The notes beneath the pieces were generated by a model. It saw only the letters and a list, made by a program, of their open reading frames with translations. It was not told the origin of the DNA and made no database searches. Source: Rhyzopertha dominica (Eukaryota; Arthropoda; Insecta; Coleoptera; Bostrichidae). From it: DNA of 64,000 nt. A program made the position numbers and the translations under genes. The stretch covers positions 9,317,501 to 9,381,500 of the forward strand of contig QCXZ01000042.1 in assembly GCA_025024175.1 (NCBI GenBank), written 5' to 3'. Of the stretch, positions 1 to 12,790 are shown piece by piece (position 1 is the stretch's first letter; each line of letters starts with the position of its first letter).

Positions 1-1
1 T

Positions 2-112
2 CAGCGAATATGGGATGCTCTATCGCCTGAATTCTGCAAGAAATTAGTGGAAAGTATGCCCGCCAGAATTCGCGCGGTGATCAAGGCCAAAGGGGATGTC
101 ACCACCTACTAG
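2..112 (+). pseudogene. Tc1-like transposase, C-terminal 36 codons only
   Basis: One frame is open from the window edge to TAG at 110-112. It reads like the C-terminus of Tc1-family DDE transposases: a tryptophan, then SPEFCKKLVESMPARIRAVI, then a Lys/Gly-rich end. This stretch follows the last catalytic residue of the family. The upstream part is outside the window, so I cannot tell whether the copy is intact. The 3' terminal repeats follow directly (123-338), so this is the right end of one element in + orientation. It probably sits in an intron of the plus-strand neuroligin gene. Confidence 0.75.
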
Positions 113-341
113 TTTTTATGAACGTCCCAATATTTAGTTGTCAGCAGAAATTACACATTGTGTCAATATTGTATCATTTTTGCAATCAAAAATAAAGTTG
201 GCTTTTGATAAATATGCTTAGAGTTGACGGAATACTTGGTAAAGTTATCGAATTCTACTCAGCTGCAACGCACGGCACGCCTTTTTAAAACCGAGCGATG
301 TATTTAGTCAAAATTGCAATCGTCCCAATATTTAGTTGTTA
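113..341 (+). repeat. Right terminal region of a Tc1-like element with two direct repeats
   Basis: The 18-base string cgtcccaatatttagttg occurs at 123-140 and again at 321-338, where TTA follows as the likely TA target site. Two direct repeats inside one terminal inverted repeat, about 200 bases apart, is the IR/DR arrangement known from some Tc1-family elements, where transposase binds both sites. The left terminus is outside the window. Confidence 0.65.
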
Positions 342-1580
342 GGGCTCGTATAACTAGGACTATAATACCTTAAGTTATTACAGATGTTTTACTATTTTGT
401 AATGTGATAATATTTGACGTAAGCTGGTTTTGCCGGACATTTAATAAACTTTTGCTTCTCTAAGAAAAAATAACAAACTATATATCCAACTAGTAACTAA
501 CAAAAATTAACAAAACGAGTTTACGCAACTATTCCAGTCAAGTAAAGAATTTCATTATTGGAAATTGTTAAAGTTCCTACAAGAAAATCACTTAAGAGTG
601 TTACTGAATAATGAAATAACTGTAACAAAGATATTACAAAAATATATGAAATTATGTTCCTGCATTAACCATCACTTTTAGTAAGGAAAAAGCTATTTCT
701 GAAATAACAAAAGGATGGTATTCGTGTAATGTCAAACAAACAACAAGAAAGAAACTTGTGCGTCAATTACACCCTCTGTTTTTGTTTAGAGACTAAACTT
801 CAACCGATTGCGAACATAACTTCAGAACTTCTCCTGTATGACGTTGCCTAATCCTTGTTCGTCAGTGTCTAAGAAAAGCTTCCCTCGTTTTCCGTGTAAG
901 GCGCTTCATGTGCACTGTTAATCCTCCTGTAAACTCCTCTGACAGCTAGTCCTCAGCGCAAACACCGCTTAAGTGGTTTATTCTGCATCCCTGTGCTAAG
1001 TTTTTAGTGCATTATAGCTGCGCGATAAAACTAATAGGCTTTACGAAAGTATACATCATCAATTCCGACCAAGTTCGCCAGACGTACGCTCCCGAAACTT
1101 TATAATCCAATAACCGGCAAAGTATTACGCGGGCTTTGCAGTGAAACAATAAAAGCTCGGGTAAACCGTGGATGAGAGCGCGAAATAAAACTGAGGCGAT
1201 ATCGATTACGGGAGGCGCTCGTTGTGTCATATATTGCGTTTAACATTGTCACGTTTTCAATTTAAATCGTCTGCAGTAAATGTGCCCGAACGGCTTACTT
1301 AATGTTCTGCATAACGGGAGCTCATCTGCTGATGTGGCGGTGAATGGGAGGTCGTTATCTTGTAATTTAAGCAATCGGTTTCGCGTATACAAGAAAAACG
1401 AATCACTCCAAAGGGAGACGTGGCAATTTGCGCCGACTTAATGCCTTGCTCGCGACGTTTCCTCGTTCTGTGCTTGATGCTGCATTTATTAACACTTAAT
1501 TTGGCGTTGCGCTTGCATAATTAGACACGGATGTAGGGTGTATGCTCGTTTTCCTTTAAATGTGGTGGTTCCTTGTTATA
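342..1580. other. Gene-free stretch, probable intron of the plus-strand neuroligin gene
   Basis: I see only short chance ORFs here, with no domain or splice-framed coding block. AT-rich sequence to about 840 is followed by a more balanced stretch (840-1450) that I could not assign. Confidence 0.4.
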
Positions 1581-1806
1581 TACAGAACCATGGGCGTACC
1601 GAAGGGGGGACCTGCCCCCCTGGATCTGGGTTACCAACTTTGGACACATTTCCCATACATTTAGCTGGTTAATTATGTGTGTTGTCAAATGGTTTCCAAA
1701 CTTAATCGATGCCATGTGCGTTTTGAAGCTGTAACTGCAACATTCTTGTTGTTACGAATCGTTGTCTTAGGGCGGATATAGCTTTACAAGACTATCTTGG
1801 TCAAGA
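1581..1806. repeat. Dispersed repeat A, copy 1
   Basis: This segment is homologous to 2736-2947 in direct orientation. Both open with tacagaaccat and a GC-rich run, share a block around gccatgtgcg, then gctgt(a/g)actgcaacattc and a block around gcggata. The copies are clearly diverged. It has no coding potential. The family is unknown to me. Confidence 0.6.
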
Positions 1807-2735
1807 TGAGTCATAACACGATTTCTGCTTAGTTCAGCTCTTCTACCTTTTCCTATAAAGATTGTTCAAATAACTTCTGTTATATGAAATCACATCATAA
1901 GTCACATATTTGGTGATAACTCTATCTGTTGTACCAAATTTCTAAATTAACATTACATTTTAACAACTAATACAAAGAAAAACGAAAAATCCATCCAAAC
2001 TCACGTTTATGAAGGTCAATTTATTTAATATAAGTTTTAGGAACCTAGTAAAAGCATTATCAGCACGTAATAAAACCCAGTGTGTTGTTAAAAATGCAAT
2101 TAAATATATTTCAGCTTATTTAAATGAATCTTAATTTGGTTAAAATATTAGGTAGTCGGTTAATTTTTGAGAGCAATGCACTGGCGATCTAAGAAGGTTG
2201 GCTTGACGCATAATGCTGAGGCCNTTGTCATTCTGAGTTTTAATAATGTTAGTTAACCATCGAGTCTCTTTCCCTGAGGAGTAAAAATTACTACAATTGT
2301 ATCTTTAGCACCTATACACATGAACTCCCAGCTTAAATTTCTAAAGCTTCTGATGTGAGCAGTTGATACTCTACTAAAAGCGCATCGGTCTTTGATATGT
2401 GTTAATTGTGATTTAGAAATCATGCTCTTATTAGTAGAACTTTTAAGGTGAAATTTATGTTCCGTTGTTACTTATTTGTATGATATCATTATACATTATG
2501 TGGATCACGGACCTTTATTCTCCCAAATAAAATGTATCAACTCATTTTTTGTTAAACGCGAGAGCGACACAACTGAATGAAATTACTAATAAAGAGGCTG
2601 TTTTAAGTCGCCTTGCGGAAAATGCACAAGATTATTCATGGAAGAAATACTTCATTAATTACTTAAGTACCTATATCTTATAAACATTTATTATTTTTAT
2701 TTATGTTGAATTATACCCTACAGGGAACGCTCATG
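1807..2735. other. AT-rich stretch between the two copies of repeat A
   Basis: No coding sequence, RNA gene or clear repeat recognised. There is an N at 2224. Confidence 0.4.
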
Positions 2736-2947
2736 TACAGAACCATTGGCGTACTGATGGGTAGGGGGGTGGAGGGGGGGGGGGCTGGACCTGGACTGTA
2801 CTCTAGTCCCGAAAATAATTGTCAAACGGCTTCCCAGCTTAATCCATGCCATGTGCGTGCATTTTAAAGCTGTGACTGCAACATTCTCATTGTAACGAAT
2901 GGTTATCTTTTAGCGGATAGCCTTAAAGGACTAGATTGTCCAGATCT
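2736..2947. repeat. Dispersed repeat A, copy 2
   Basis: Diverged direct copy of 1581-1806. Near its start it has a poly-G tract (about 2761-2785) where copy 1 has a shorter G run and a C run, so that part is slippage-prone. Confidence 0.6.
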
Positions 2948-3542
2948 TTTAATACGCTCACCAGTAGGTACGTATTCAGCGATAATTCCAACCTTCTTCG
3001 TGCAATACAGCTGTTTGAGCATAATAAGCAAGTACCGATCTTCTAAAGCCGCGTTACATTCTACCAATTAATACCAAAACAATATCAAAGAGTTAAAAAA
3101 ATCAGTTGTAGCAAGCAAAAATCCATCCTAATGATATTTACATCGAAATTCTTTCTGTCAATCAATTGGTTGCCGCTTCTTCTATAGGAAGTGCAAATTT
3201 TTGTACACATCTTGCACAACCAATTGAAAGTTTTACACCGCAACATTGAGATCCTATTTAGTGAAATTATATAGTTGTAGTATGTTGTGGAAATGTTAAT
3301 TATATTAATTAGCAGCCTTACCCCCAGCTGCATTTTGCACAATAGTATATTAAATACATGATTGATATCTGACTTTTTTACATTTACACAAGTATATAAT
3401 TATAATTCTTATATAGCATTCCTAATTTGTCAAAGTTGGGATAAAATGTGCTATCCTTTCACTGATGTCTTGCAGCTGTCTAGTTGGTACCTAGTATCGA
3501 TAAAATTAACTTCCGTTCAAGAGCTAAACCTAGATATATTAA

Positions 3543-4800
3543 ATAATGTAATAATAATAATAATAATAATATTTATTATCCAACGGTTTACACCAATTGC
3601 AGGACAATTATTCTATAAGTCCAGACAAACAGACAATATAAAATTACCCTATAAAGCAAACCCCGCTCAACAACTGTCTACGTGATACAAAATTAATATC
3701 TCCATAGTTTAAGTAACAATTAAAATTATTGCACATGGGATTAACGGGAGCCCTCGTCAATTCCCACAGTACAATAGAAAGGCGACGTATGTCTGCTAGA
3801 AATACGCGGAATACAGAAATTAATTTTAGACAGTAGCAAAGAACAATCAATGCTATTGTGTAATAGATCATAAAGAAATGCTATGCTTATTTTAACTCTT
3901 CTGTGCAAACATAATATTTAATAGAGCACCATGCTCTATACCCCTCTCAGGGTATACACCATATATTAAAAAAAAACAAATCCTTAAAAAACCATCTCTG
4001 TACCTTTTCTAACGCTTGTATATAACATTATATAGGATAAGTGATCAGTGCTCCATACTCAATTTTAAATCGCACACGTGCAATAAAGGGAGATTTTAAT
4101 GCAAAGATATTACTAAAATTCTTGATGTTGCGAATAACGAATCCCAACGTTTTATAACACTCCGAAACCAGAGTAGTAATATGATCACTAAATGTACAAG
4201 AAACATCCCATATTATACCTAAGTCTTTTGCAGATTCTACTCTGGTTAAGATTTAGCCGTTCGTCACATATTCATACACTAGTGGAGTTTTCTTACAAGT
4301 GTAGGAAATTACTTTGCATTTACAGACATTCAATTTTAGGTTGTTACTTACACACCAGGTATACAAATTTTCAATTTGATTTTGTAATAATACATAGTCA
4401 TCTAAAGTACTAACATTTGTATACAGTTTAAGATCATCTGCAAACATTAAACAAGGGCATCTTATGATCAGTGGTAAGTCGTTAACAAATATTGAAAACA
4501 GTAGGTTAGGTTAGTAGTTAGACCCCTGCGGTACACCAGAGGTAGGGACAAGTGAATTAGAGTAAAGACCACCGCCATACACATAGTGCACCCTGTTCAG
4601 CAAATACGACTTAAAAAGCGATAATAACGTTGTACTAACCCCCACCATGTCTAGTTTCCCCAACAAGATGTCGTGATCTATTTGATCAAACGCCTTACTG
4701 AAGTCTGTGTAAATAGTGTCGACCTGGCCACCACCGTCCAAATTTTCGGCTGTGAATTGGAAAAGCTTGTCACAGTGGACCTATGTTTCACAAAATCANG
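3543..4800 (-). pseudogene. Non-LTR retrotransposon (LINE) ORF2 relic with (ATT)n tail
   Basis: Minus-strand reverse transcriptase of the Jockey/CR1 kind. At 4741-4511 it reads through DTIYTDFSKAFDQIDHDILL (first catalytic Asp block) to SGVPQGS. After a frame break it continues at 4447-4253 with FADDLKLYTN, which keeps the two catalytic Asp residues. Past a stop, 4252-3950 still shows VESAKDLGIIWD and other typical post-RT sequence. The end is an (ATT)n tract at about 3548-3575, the sort of 3' microsatellite seen on some LINEs. The endonuclease domain and 5' part are absent, so it is a 5'-truncated dead copy. Family placement is by eye. Confidence 0.75.
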
Positions 4801-7800
4801 CTGTTGCTTAAGGCCCCTAGACGTGATATGCTGAAATCGCAGTTTGTTTTTCTGTTNTGAAGATCATCTTAATTNTCACTGTAAGTTTTATTATTCNTTT
4901 TGGGGTTATAAGCGTTTACCTTTCAGTTTCCATTTTGTTATTGCTTGAAGAGAATATGAAAAATTATATGCGTTTTAAGTTGATAGAGGGAAATGTTATA
5001 ATAAAGAACGACGTTGTTACCCATATATTTGAACTGTTAGCCAGACCGGAAGCGAGCCGCAAGAGCCCCGAAAATAAATGGCAATTTATATTTATTTTGT
5101 TTCCTACATTTTTATGTTTACAAATAGTATGTTTCCAACAAGCCACTGTGATCAAATTATCAATGCTGCATTAATTTGATAAAAAGTTCACTTATGCTGT
5201 TGCTTGTTGCTTTTTCGTTTCTCATCTCCTACACGTTGAATCGCTCGTCGCTGTACACAAATTCCATAACAATGAACATGCCCTCAGAAGCCATAACTCA
5301 TAAGTATTTCACTTTTTTTTGGCGCTTGTCTCAAAATGAAAGCAAACACCAAACTGATAAATTGACGGTCTGAGATTGGCGCATGACGCGCTGACTCCAG
5401 ATGTAAGCAAGCGGCCATTTACAAGACACCTGACGTCACGGCCAATATGTTCGTGTTTGGGCGGCCCTTTAAATATGCACATATTTAATAATAAAAATAC
5501 ACCTTACGATCCAGTTTTTCGAATTTATAAGCTGTCACAGCTGTTTTGTGGATTAGATGCTACCTATTAATATGCAATTTAATAAGATATAAATATATGG
5601 CAAATACCCAATTGCCATTGCTACATTTTGATCCATCAGTTAGGCTGCCGATGCAACCAGTGTAAATTGTCTTCGTTTACAAATCACGCGACATAATGTA
5701 AACAAGCAGAGACCCCACTTGCTCACATTTACGTGATCGCACCCTCCCTGCCGTGTACAAATCCCAAGTACGACGGCTGCACAACCCCGATCTAATAACA
5801 GCATTGCGAAATTAGCTCCATAGTTCTCGGCGCGCTAATCAGTGGCAAGATGATAGCGCCCCACTTTCGCAATTGTGTTAAATAACATCTCATCATAACC
5901 CTTCGCCGAAATCGCGCGTGTATTCCCCGGGCCCGATCTTCAATTAATTTTCTAAACAAACTTGACAGTTCCACAGCCGCCGGCGCTTCCTGCCATGCAA
6001 ATAGCGCCGTCTGCCGACTGCTGTTTGCGTTATCGGTAGGTGGATTAGGATTTGGTATTATATTATGATCCATATGCTGTGGTGCGTTGGCGGGAGGGAG
6101 AAGGGAATGCTGCTGAAAATGTGTATACAGCGCGTGTTTACAGACAATATGCAATGTGTGTTTTTAGTGGAAAAGCTGCAGGCTACCGAAAGCTTCCCCC
6201 GTGTTGACGTACAGAATGGCATCTAAGAGTGGCGCCAGCTACCTGTGTTTGTGGGGTTCAGAGAAGGGTTCTGTTTGTGCGTCGCATTTGTGGAGGTGTA
6301 CTGTAAGCTTTACTCATTTTACTCTACCACAATTCGAGTTTGAGCGATAAACTCCACCTCAGTACATTTTGGGTTTCAACACTTTCCTGTTAGCGCAGTA
6401 CCTGTCCATCGGAAGCCATATTTGATGGCGTAATCATGAAAAGCATAATTATATACAGATCGTATTTAACTGCACGAGCGATATTTTGTGACACTCCAAG
6501 ATTTAAAAAGCAATTACTTTTTTTTGCTAAAACAAGGACAAAAGAAGAATTTTTTAATAAGCAAAATCTACAGTGGGAACTAGATACTAAATTTTGTAAA
6601 AACTAGTGGTGTTCACGAGATTCTAAAAAGGAATAAATTTATCCCTCATAAATGCAGACCATTTCAAGCGTCAAGTCCAAAGACTTTCCTTCCCTGCTAT
6701 CGGTATCTTAAGTTTACGTTTTATAGACAGATCAGTCAAACATCTCAAATTCTGGACCCTATAGCAGGAAGAACCATCATTACTNATCACTAAAAAATCT
6801 TTTATTATTACAACCAAGAGCTACGCAAGTCCGTTAGAGTTATAATTTTCGTTCAGTTTAATTTGCTCCAGAAGTGTGGTTCCATCTTTTTATGACGGTA
6901 CCTAGACTATGACTGAAATCCTGAATAATTTATTGGGCTAATTGAACCTTTATTAATTTATTCAAAAATCTGCAGTATGTCGAACCCGTAATCGTAAAAA
7001 GTTTACAATTGCACCAGATAAATTACTAATATAGACTATATTTATTTTGTACAAGAAAGAATTATGTTTAATAATTTACCCGCGGTGCCGAACACAAAAT
7101 TGCACATAAAATTACCTGTTGCAAACGTTACAACTCTTTTTTTGTGAATATTCAACACCAATTTTCTACTAGAAATATATTAATACGATGTTGTTAAACG
7201 AACAGAATGTCCAGGAAGACTTTCGTGCACTGGAGAGCTATAAAATTTGTAAAAAGTAGATTTATCTTACCTCAAAAACTACTGACTGTTGTGACTTTTT
7301 GTTGACTATTGGCCTAAATGTATGGAGCCAGTTTTAATAGAAAAAAGTAACTACACGCTAAAAATCTGATCTCCCTTTTGCTAAATCTCCAGGCTCATGT
7401 TGGCGTCAGACATAAACGACAAGTCTGGCCGACAGACAATGGTCGCTGGGCCTCCGTTAATAGACCCGACTATTTGGGTGTTAATGGATTCTGTTTGAGC
7501 CCTGTAACTAATCGTTACGCTTCCAAACAATGCTGTGCCACGGCTGAGGAATTACTTTGGACCCACGCCGCACCGAATACGCACGTTATATTCGGGGAGT
7601 TCAATTAGTGTCAAATTAGACGAGAGAATTAAGTTTAGCTGGAGAGGGAGGTTTTTCGCACAAGCATGTCGTCAAGGCGAAGAAGGTTGGTGGCACGGAG
7701 GATTTAATTAAAGCTCGGTGGTTAAAAACCTGCTGTGNTTCTTTGAGTAGTGTTCGGTTGCTAGGGGCTTTAGGTTAGAGAAAAACAGCACTCCAAAAAT

Positions 7801-7865
7801 TACTCCACACCAGTGGTGGTTATTACACAGGCGACTATCGAGAAGATTGGCTAGTTAAAGTCAGG
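4801..7865. other. Gene-free stretch with a GC-richer island near 5.4-6.3 kb
   Basis: I see no supported gene. About 5380-6300 is less AT-rich than its surroundings and shows no repeat I recognise. It is a candidate conserved non-coding block, but open frames there (for example 5792-6154 minus) match no family I know. N bases lie at 4799, 4857, 4875, 4897 and 6785. Confidence 0.35.
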
Positions 7866-8803
7866 GGTTAGGAACTGGAATACGCATATATTCCGATTGG
7901 AGCAGCTTTTCAAAGCGAACAAAATAGAAGAAGGATTAAAAGTGGCTACTTTAATAACTGTGATAGGTAACGAGACGTATAAGCTAATGATGGATTTGTG
8001 TAGTACCCAGAAGCCTGAAGAAAAAACTTATCTACATCTGTTGGATATCGTAAAAAATCATTTACAACCACAACCATCGGTAGCAACTGAAAGACACAAG
8101 TTTCAGCGACAGGAAAGGGGCGAAGGTGTAACTCAATATACGGCGGTTTTAAAAAGCTTAGGTAAAACTTACGACTTTAAAAAGACGTTAAACGACAATT
8201 TACACGATCAGCTCGTTTCCGGTTAGTCCAGCGACATAAACAAGCGAAGAAGAGAGAAGCTAACATCACGAAGGCTTTTGATTTAGCGAGGGTATCGGAA
8301 TCAGCTGAAAGGAACACAAGTTTGGTCGAGGCGTTAACTGTGCAGAACGTTAATCTAGTGATGGATTCAAAGTCCAGGAAACCAAAATCAAGGAAGGCCA
8401 GCGATAAAGGAATGAACGACAAAGAGGTGTAACAGGTGGGAGAGAGATGGCACATCGGAAAACTTGTCGGTACTGTGGTCGTTTTAATCATACGAGCAGT
8501 GAATGTTTCATAAAAACGCGTACTGTAATTTTTGCGCTAGCAAGGTACATCCTAAGTACTTTTATTCTAGAATGAATAAAAACCATTACATGAATAATAT
8601 TGAGAATGTTAATGATATTGCTAAAAATCTTAAGACCATGTTAATTACAATAATGATGACGACTCCGATGCAAGTTCTTTGTTCACGATTCTTTCTAAAG
8701 GTAATAAAGGTAATGCTGCTGTAGACATAATGGTAAAGGTTGAGAATGTCGATGTGAAAAAATTATACTGTCTTATACTGGTAATGAAATTAAACTCAGG
8801 TTA
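7866..8803 (+). pseudogene. Gypsy-type LTR retrotransposon gag relic, 5' part
   Basis: The frame around 7870-8226 reads NWNTHIFRLEQLFKANKI and then ATLITVIGNETYKLMMDL, the usual start of gag in insect Ty3/gypsy elements of the K02A2.6-like kind. After a stop at 8224-8226 the similarity continues in shifted frames. A CCHC zinc knuckle (C-x2-C-x4-H-x4-C) lies at 8465-8506. A second begins at about 8523 in another frame and lacks its final Cys. The copy is broken by stops and frameshifts. At 8804 it is interrupted by a long-TIR DNA element, and the pol part resumes at 10046. No LTR was recognised upstream. Confidence 0.7.
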
Positions 8804-8805
8804 TA

Positions 8806-10043
8806 CAAGGTGGTCGCGACGTAATGGGCCAAAATTCATGACAAAATTCCTGACGTGAAAATATTGCGATTTAGATAAACTCATCTTAGTCCAAAAGTTG
8901 ATGCTTACAGAGATACAGGGTGTTGAATGCAAAATATTATGTTAGTTTTTTTTTATTTATTTCATAATAAATGCTCATGTCGAGATAAAATTTTAGTGTG
9001 AGGGGTTTTCTGAGCCGAGAGATTGAAATCTGTCCATGGTTTGTTTATAGCTTGCAGAGGGCGCCGCCTGTGCTAGGTCGAATGCGTTGAAAACGACAAA
9101 ACTTTTTTATATGTCAACAAATCTATTTTCAGTTATCAAATTCTGATTTTACAACTTCATTTACACAAAAAAAAACTATACTTTATGATAGTCACTATCT
9201 TGCATCCTTCTCAAGATATTTAGCTTTGGTAATTCGAGTAATCAAAATAAGGTACGAATGTCAAAAAAGCAAGAGTTTATTTCAAATTGTGATGAACAAT
9301 TAATTATCGAATGTTACAATAAATATTCAACATGTCCGCCGCCAACTTCAGTACGTTTATTAACGCGTTTGTTGAAAGAGTGCCGTATTTTAAAATAGAG
9401 ATTTTTGTTACGAAATGATTTGGCAGCATTTACAATTTTCTGCTATAGCTCTTCGCGGGTGTTTATATTTCTCTATAAAAGAATGCTTTTAATAAGACAC
9501 AAATAATACTGTAATATTACTGACAGCACTAAGATAAGTGGAAAATGTAAAAATTGGATTTTAACATAAGCCTACTTGAAAATTTCGCCTATTTATAATT
9601 GAATGCAAATACATTGAAATTTTCAATGCGAAATTTTACGAGAACAATGCAAGATAGCGATTATCAAAAAGTATAGCTTTTTTGTGTAAAAGAAGTTATA
9701 AAATCAAAAGTGATACCTGAGAATATATTTGTTGAGATATAAAAAAGTTCTGTCGTTTTCGACGCATTCGACCTAGCGCAGGTGGCGCCCTCTATAAGCT
9801 ATAAGCAAAACATAGATAGATTTCAATCTCTCGCCCCACAAAACCCCTGACAGCAAAATTTCATCTCGATATGAGCATTTATTATGAAATAAATAAGAAA
9901 AAACTAAGTTAATATTTTGCATTTAACACCCTGTATCTCTGTAAGTATCAACATTTGGACTAAGGTAAGNTTGTCTAAATCGCAATATTTTCACGTCAGG
10001 AATCTAGTCATGAATTTTGGCCCATTACATCGCGACCACCCTG
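8806..10043. mobile_element. Long-TIR DNA transposon remnant inserted in the gypsy relic
   Basis: The left end (caaggtggtcgcgacgtaat) and the right end (attacatcgcgaccaccctg) are inverted copies flanked by TA. The inverted arms are long, roughly 420-440 bases each: about 8806-9235 and 9605-10043. They match through many landmarks, such as atttattatgaaataaat and the block around cgcattcgacctagcgcagg. The centre retains a transposase C-terminus on the minus strand. Gypsy sequence on both sides shows that it inserted into an existing retrotransposon. There is one N at 9970. Confidence 0.8.
9314..9490 (-). pseudogene. Transposase C-terminus inside the long-TIR element
   Basis: The minus frame reads TREEL, a stop, then QKIVNAAKSFRNKN and ends EVGGGHVEYLL followed by TAA at 9316-9314. 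This resembles the end of mariner-like transposases that carry a DUF4817-type N-terminus, the group that also seems to include the element at 32794-34239. Everything N-terminal of it has been deleted, so the element could move only with help in trans. Confidence 0.6.
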
Positions 10044-10045
10044 TA

Positions 10046-10445
10046 TAAGAGTGCAATACAAAAGCATCCGCAAAATATTACAGTTGTATATAATAGCAGA
10101 TGGAGGACCTTCTATTTTAGAAAGAGATTGCTTAAGGGAGCTTGTATTTCGGATTTCAAGTGGCACGGATTATTAGTAACTCAAATGAAAGTTCACCTGG
10201 TGAAGCATTAATTTTCGAATTTGAGTCTATATTCTGCAAACATTTTGAAAAATTGTTTTAAAGCCAAACTTAAGTTTTAGATGCAGTGCTTCTTTTTTGC
10301 AAAGCTCGTCCACGTCCATTTTCTATGAAATTTGTGGTAGGAAACGAGCTGGAAAGACTGTGCGGAGGATATTTGAAGCTCAATAAATCATAGTGAATCG
10401 GCCAGCGATATTGTGCTGGTAATTAAAAAAAAGCCAGGTTAGAAT
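10046..10445 (+). pseudogene. Gypsy-type pol relic, protease end to start of reverse transcriptase
   Basis: This continues the element at 7866-8803 across the inserted transposon. Around 10085-10165 the frame gives ADGGPSILERDCLRELVF, matching the conserved block after the aspartic protease (typically GxGPSLLGRDWL). Around 10300-10380 it gives FCKARPRPFSMKF and ELERLCGGYLKL, the usual lead-in to gypsy reverse transcriptase. Stops and frameshifts occur throughout. The rest of pol and the 3' LTR are not recognisable. Confidence 0.65.
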
Positions 10446-12790
10446 ATGTGACCTTCTGGCAGTGCATCGTAAACATCAATATTTGCCTGCTTTCTTACTT
10501 TTAGTATGTATTTCTTTACGTCTTTTGTGTTTTTATCAAATAATGAAATATTTATCTATGTTTTCTTATAATATTTTCATTTTGTTCTTTTGGTAAAGGC
10601 TCATGCCAGTCGCGTGTGAAACGTATATATGTGTAGTACCTACATATGCTTCCCATGGAGGACAATCAGCGGATCTTGTAAACGGGGATTTTTTCAAATT
10701 AAGTAGAAGGTTTGATTCAATACTTTCTTGTAGTGCTGGACGACACATTTTAGGTCAATTTCCCATATGGTTCACTTTAAAAAAAATTCTCAGTCGGTTA
10801 AGTCTAGATCTGGAGAAAAGGATGGTCGTTCTAGAAGTTTAAAGCCTTAAATTTGCTTTTATGAAACAATACACCATGTCTGAATGAAACTCCCACTATA
10901 TTAACATGACTCCTTTTGTGGTGATAAACGTGTCTTACAGAGATACTTCATAAGCTCTCGGTTCCCACCTATTTTTCTAACTCAAAGAGCATTAACAGAA
11001 ACTCAATAATTTTTAATGACATTATTGACCCAGATTTAAAGCAGTACCTTTAATATTAAGAACAATTTCTCTGCTCTATGCCCTTTAATAGAGTCATCAA
11101 ACTCACCTGAACTATTACTTAACGCTATTTAGCATAGGTTCCCCTTAATGAGGAATCTCCATTTCAATCCGCACTCTCCAGCTCCAAATTACGGAATCGG
11201 TTGTCCTACACAGCATAGTATCGATAAGTCACGACAAAGTTTACTACACCTGTTCGACGGAATTTAGATGGTACATCCTGTAATGAATATTCATAGCGCG
11301 GGGCTCCAGTTAGATAACGCCGCTCCGTAGTTTCCCAGTTGACCCCAAATTGGATGCGATGTGTAATAAGTTTCGACTACACCATGCCAGCTACAACGCG
11401 ATGAGAACGGCTAGCCGTCGAGGCCGTTGTTGGACAGGATGCGCGGATACTGCTATAATGTCGTGTGGTGTGGTTTTGATAAACAGTTGGCGTTTGAATC
11501 CGAGGTGGCCGGAGAACCGACCGTAACACATGCATATCGCTAATTGATTAAAACAAGGACCGCACAGATTAACAACGATCGCAGTGCTGGATGCTGATGC
11601 AGAGACTATCGAAACGTGTAGGAGTTCGTTGGTAAACGGCCATTAACTGTATTAGCTGACATCGTAGAAAATGGGCATTCGTAGTATGAATAGTACTAAA
11701 GCAACTTTGTCGACAGGTTGCAATGTTACATTCAAGTAAATGACAAATTAATTGGTTGTACCAGTTATGCATTGAGAAACACCATTTAATATTATTTCTC
11801 AGTTTTCGTTGTTCTTTTGCTGTTAAAGGGTTGGTAAGAAGAAAGAAACAAGGAGAATGAGGAACATTCTTCGCAGAATCAGAATTACCAAAGTCATTCA
11901 CGCTTTACCTTGCCTTACTCTTCTTTGTTTGGGCCGCTACTAATCAGTTCTCTCGAAATATGGCTATCCTTGCAATTTCTTGGATTTAAACATTAATATT
12001 CTCCAACCATTTAAGAACAGTCCTAAACTCAAATATAATAACCAAAATTCCTTTAGCTATATATACAAACTAAGTTTTAAGCAGATCAGTGTACTGAGAA
12101 GGCGCAAGTCCAGCATGGATCAAAAGTTAGAGAAACGATGTAACGTGAAACTCTGGAGGAACTAGAGGCTTTTGTTAATTATTAACTCTACTCTATGCTG
12201 AAAATGTTATGAACCAAGTGATCTTCTACAAGTTGTATAGAGCATCCGAGAAGGATAGATAAAGCATCGCAGATAAGNCACGCGAAGNACGTCCTCCATA
12301 CTCTAGCATGGAGTTTGTAAAGAATACAGCTGTCGCTATCGTCCGCTAAGAACGAAGAATTACGGTTAGGGCACTCGCCGCATCTCTATACATTTCAGTT
12401 GGCAGCGCAATATGCGGTCCCACACTGCTCACACTGTAACAAATTTCTTGAATACTCGCGGAATTGCAACTGTACCCAATCCACTATAAAGTCCAGATTT
12501 AGCCCCTTGCGATATTTGACTGTTCCCCGAAATCAAGTTTCGCTCAGGTCGCGGAAATTTAGGACCAATCACAAGATTTTCGAAACTGCGGAGGAGCGCT
12601 ACACGGAGTTTAAGGAAGATTGCCTGGAACATAATATAGATTTGTCCATCTTAGATCTTTAGCTGCGCTCGATCCTAGAAACTATATCGTTTTTACTACT
12701 GAGTAACGTCCTTCCCAGGATGGTGACAATTTAGTCGAAAGTCGAGGACCTTGCGGTTTATTGATCTCCCTGCTGATTGACAGTTCCTTC
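10446..12790. other. Gene-free stretch, probable intron
   Basis: No domain was recognised. Open frames at 11569-11901 (minus) and 12399-12662 (plus) are the longest, but neither resembles a family I know. The latter may be part of an eroded repeat. N bases lie at 12278 and 12287. Confidence 0.3.

Noticed and set aside
5792..6154. 120-codon minus-strand ORF
   Set aside because: No start context, domain or neighbouring exon; the composition fits a non-coding GC-richer block.
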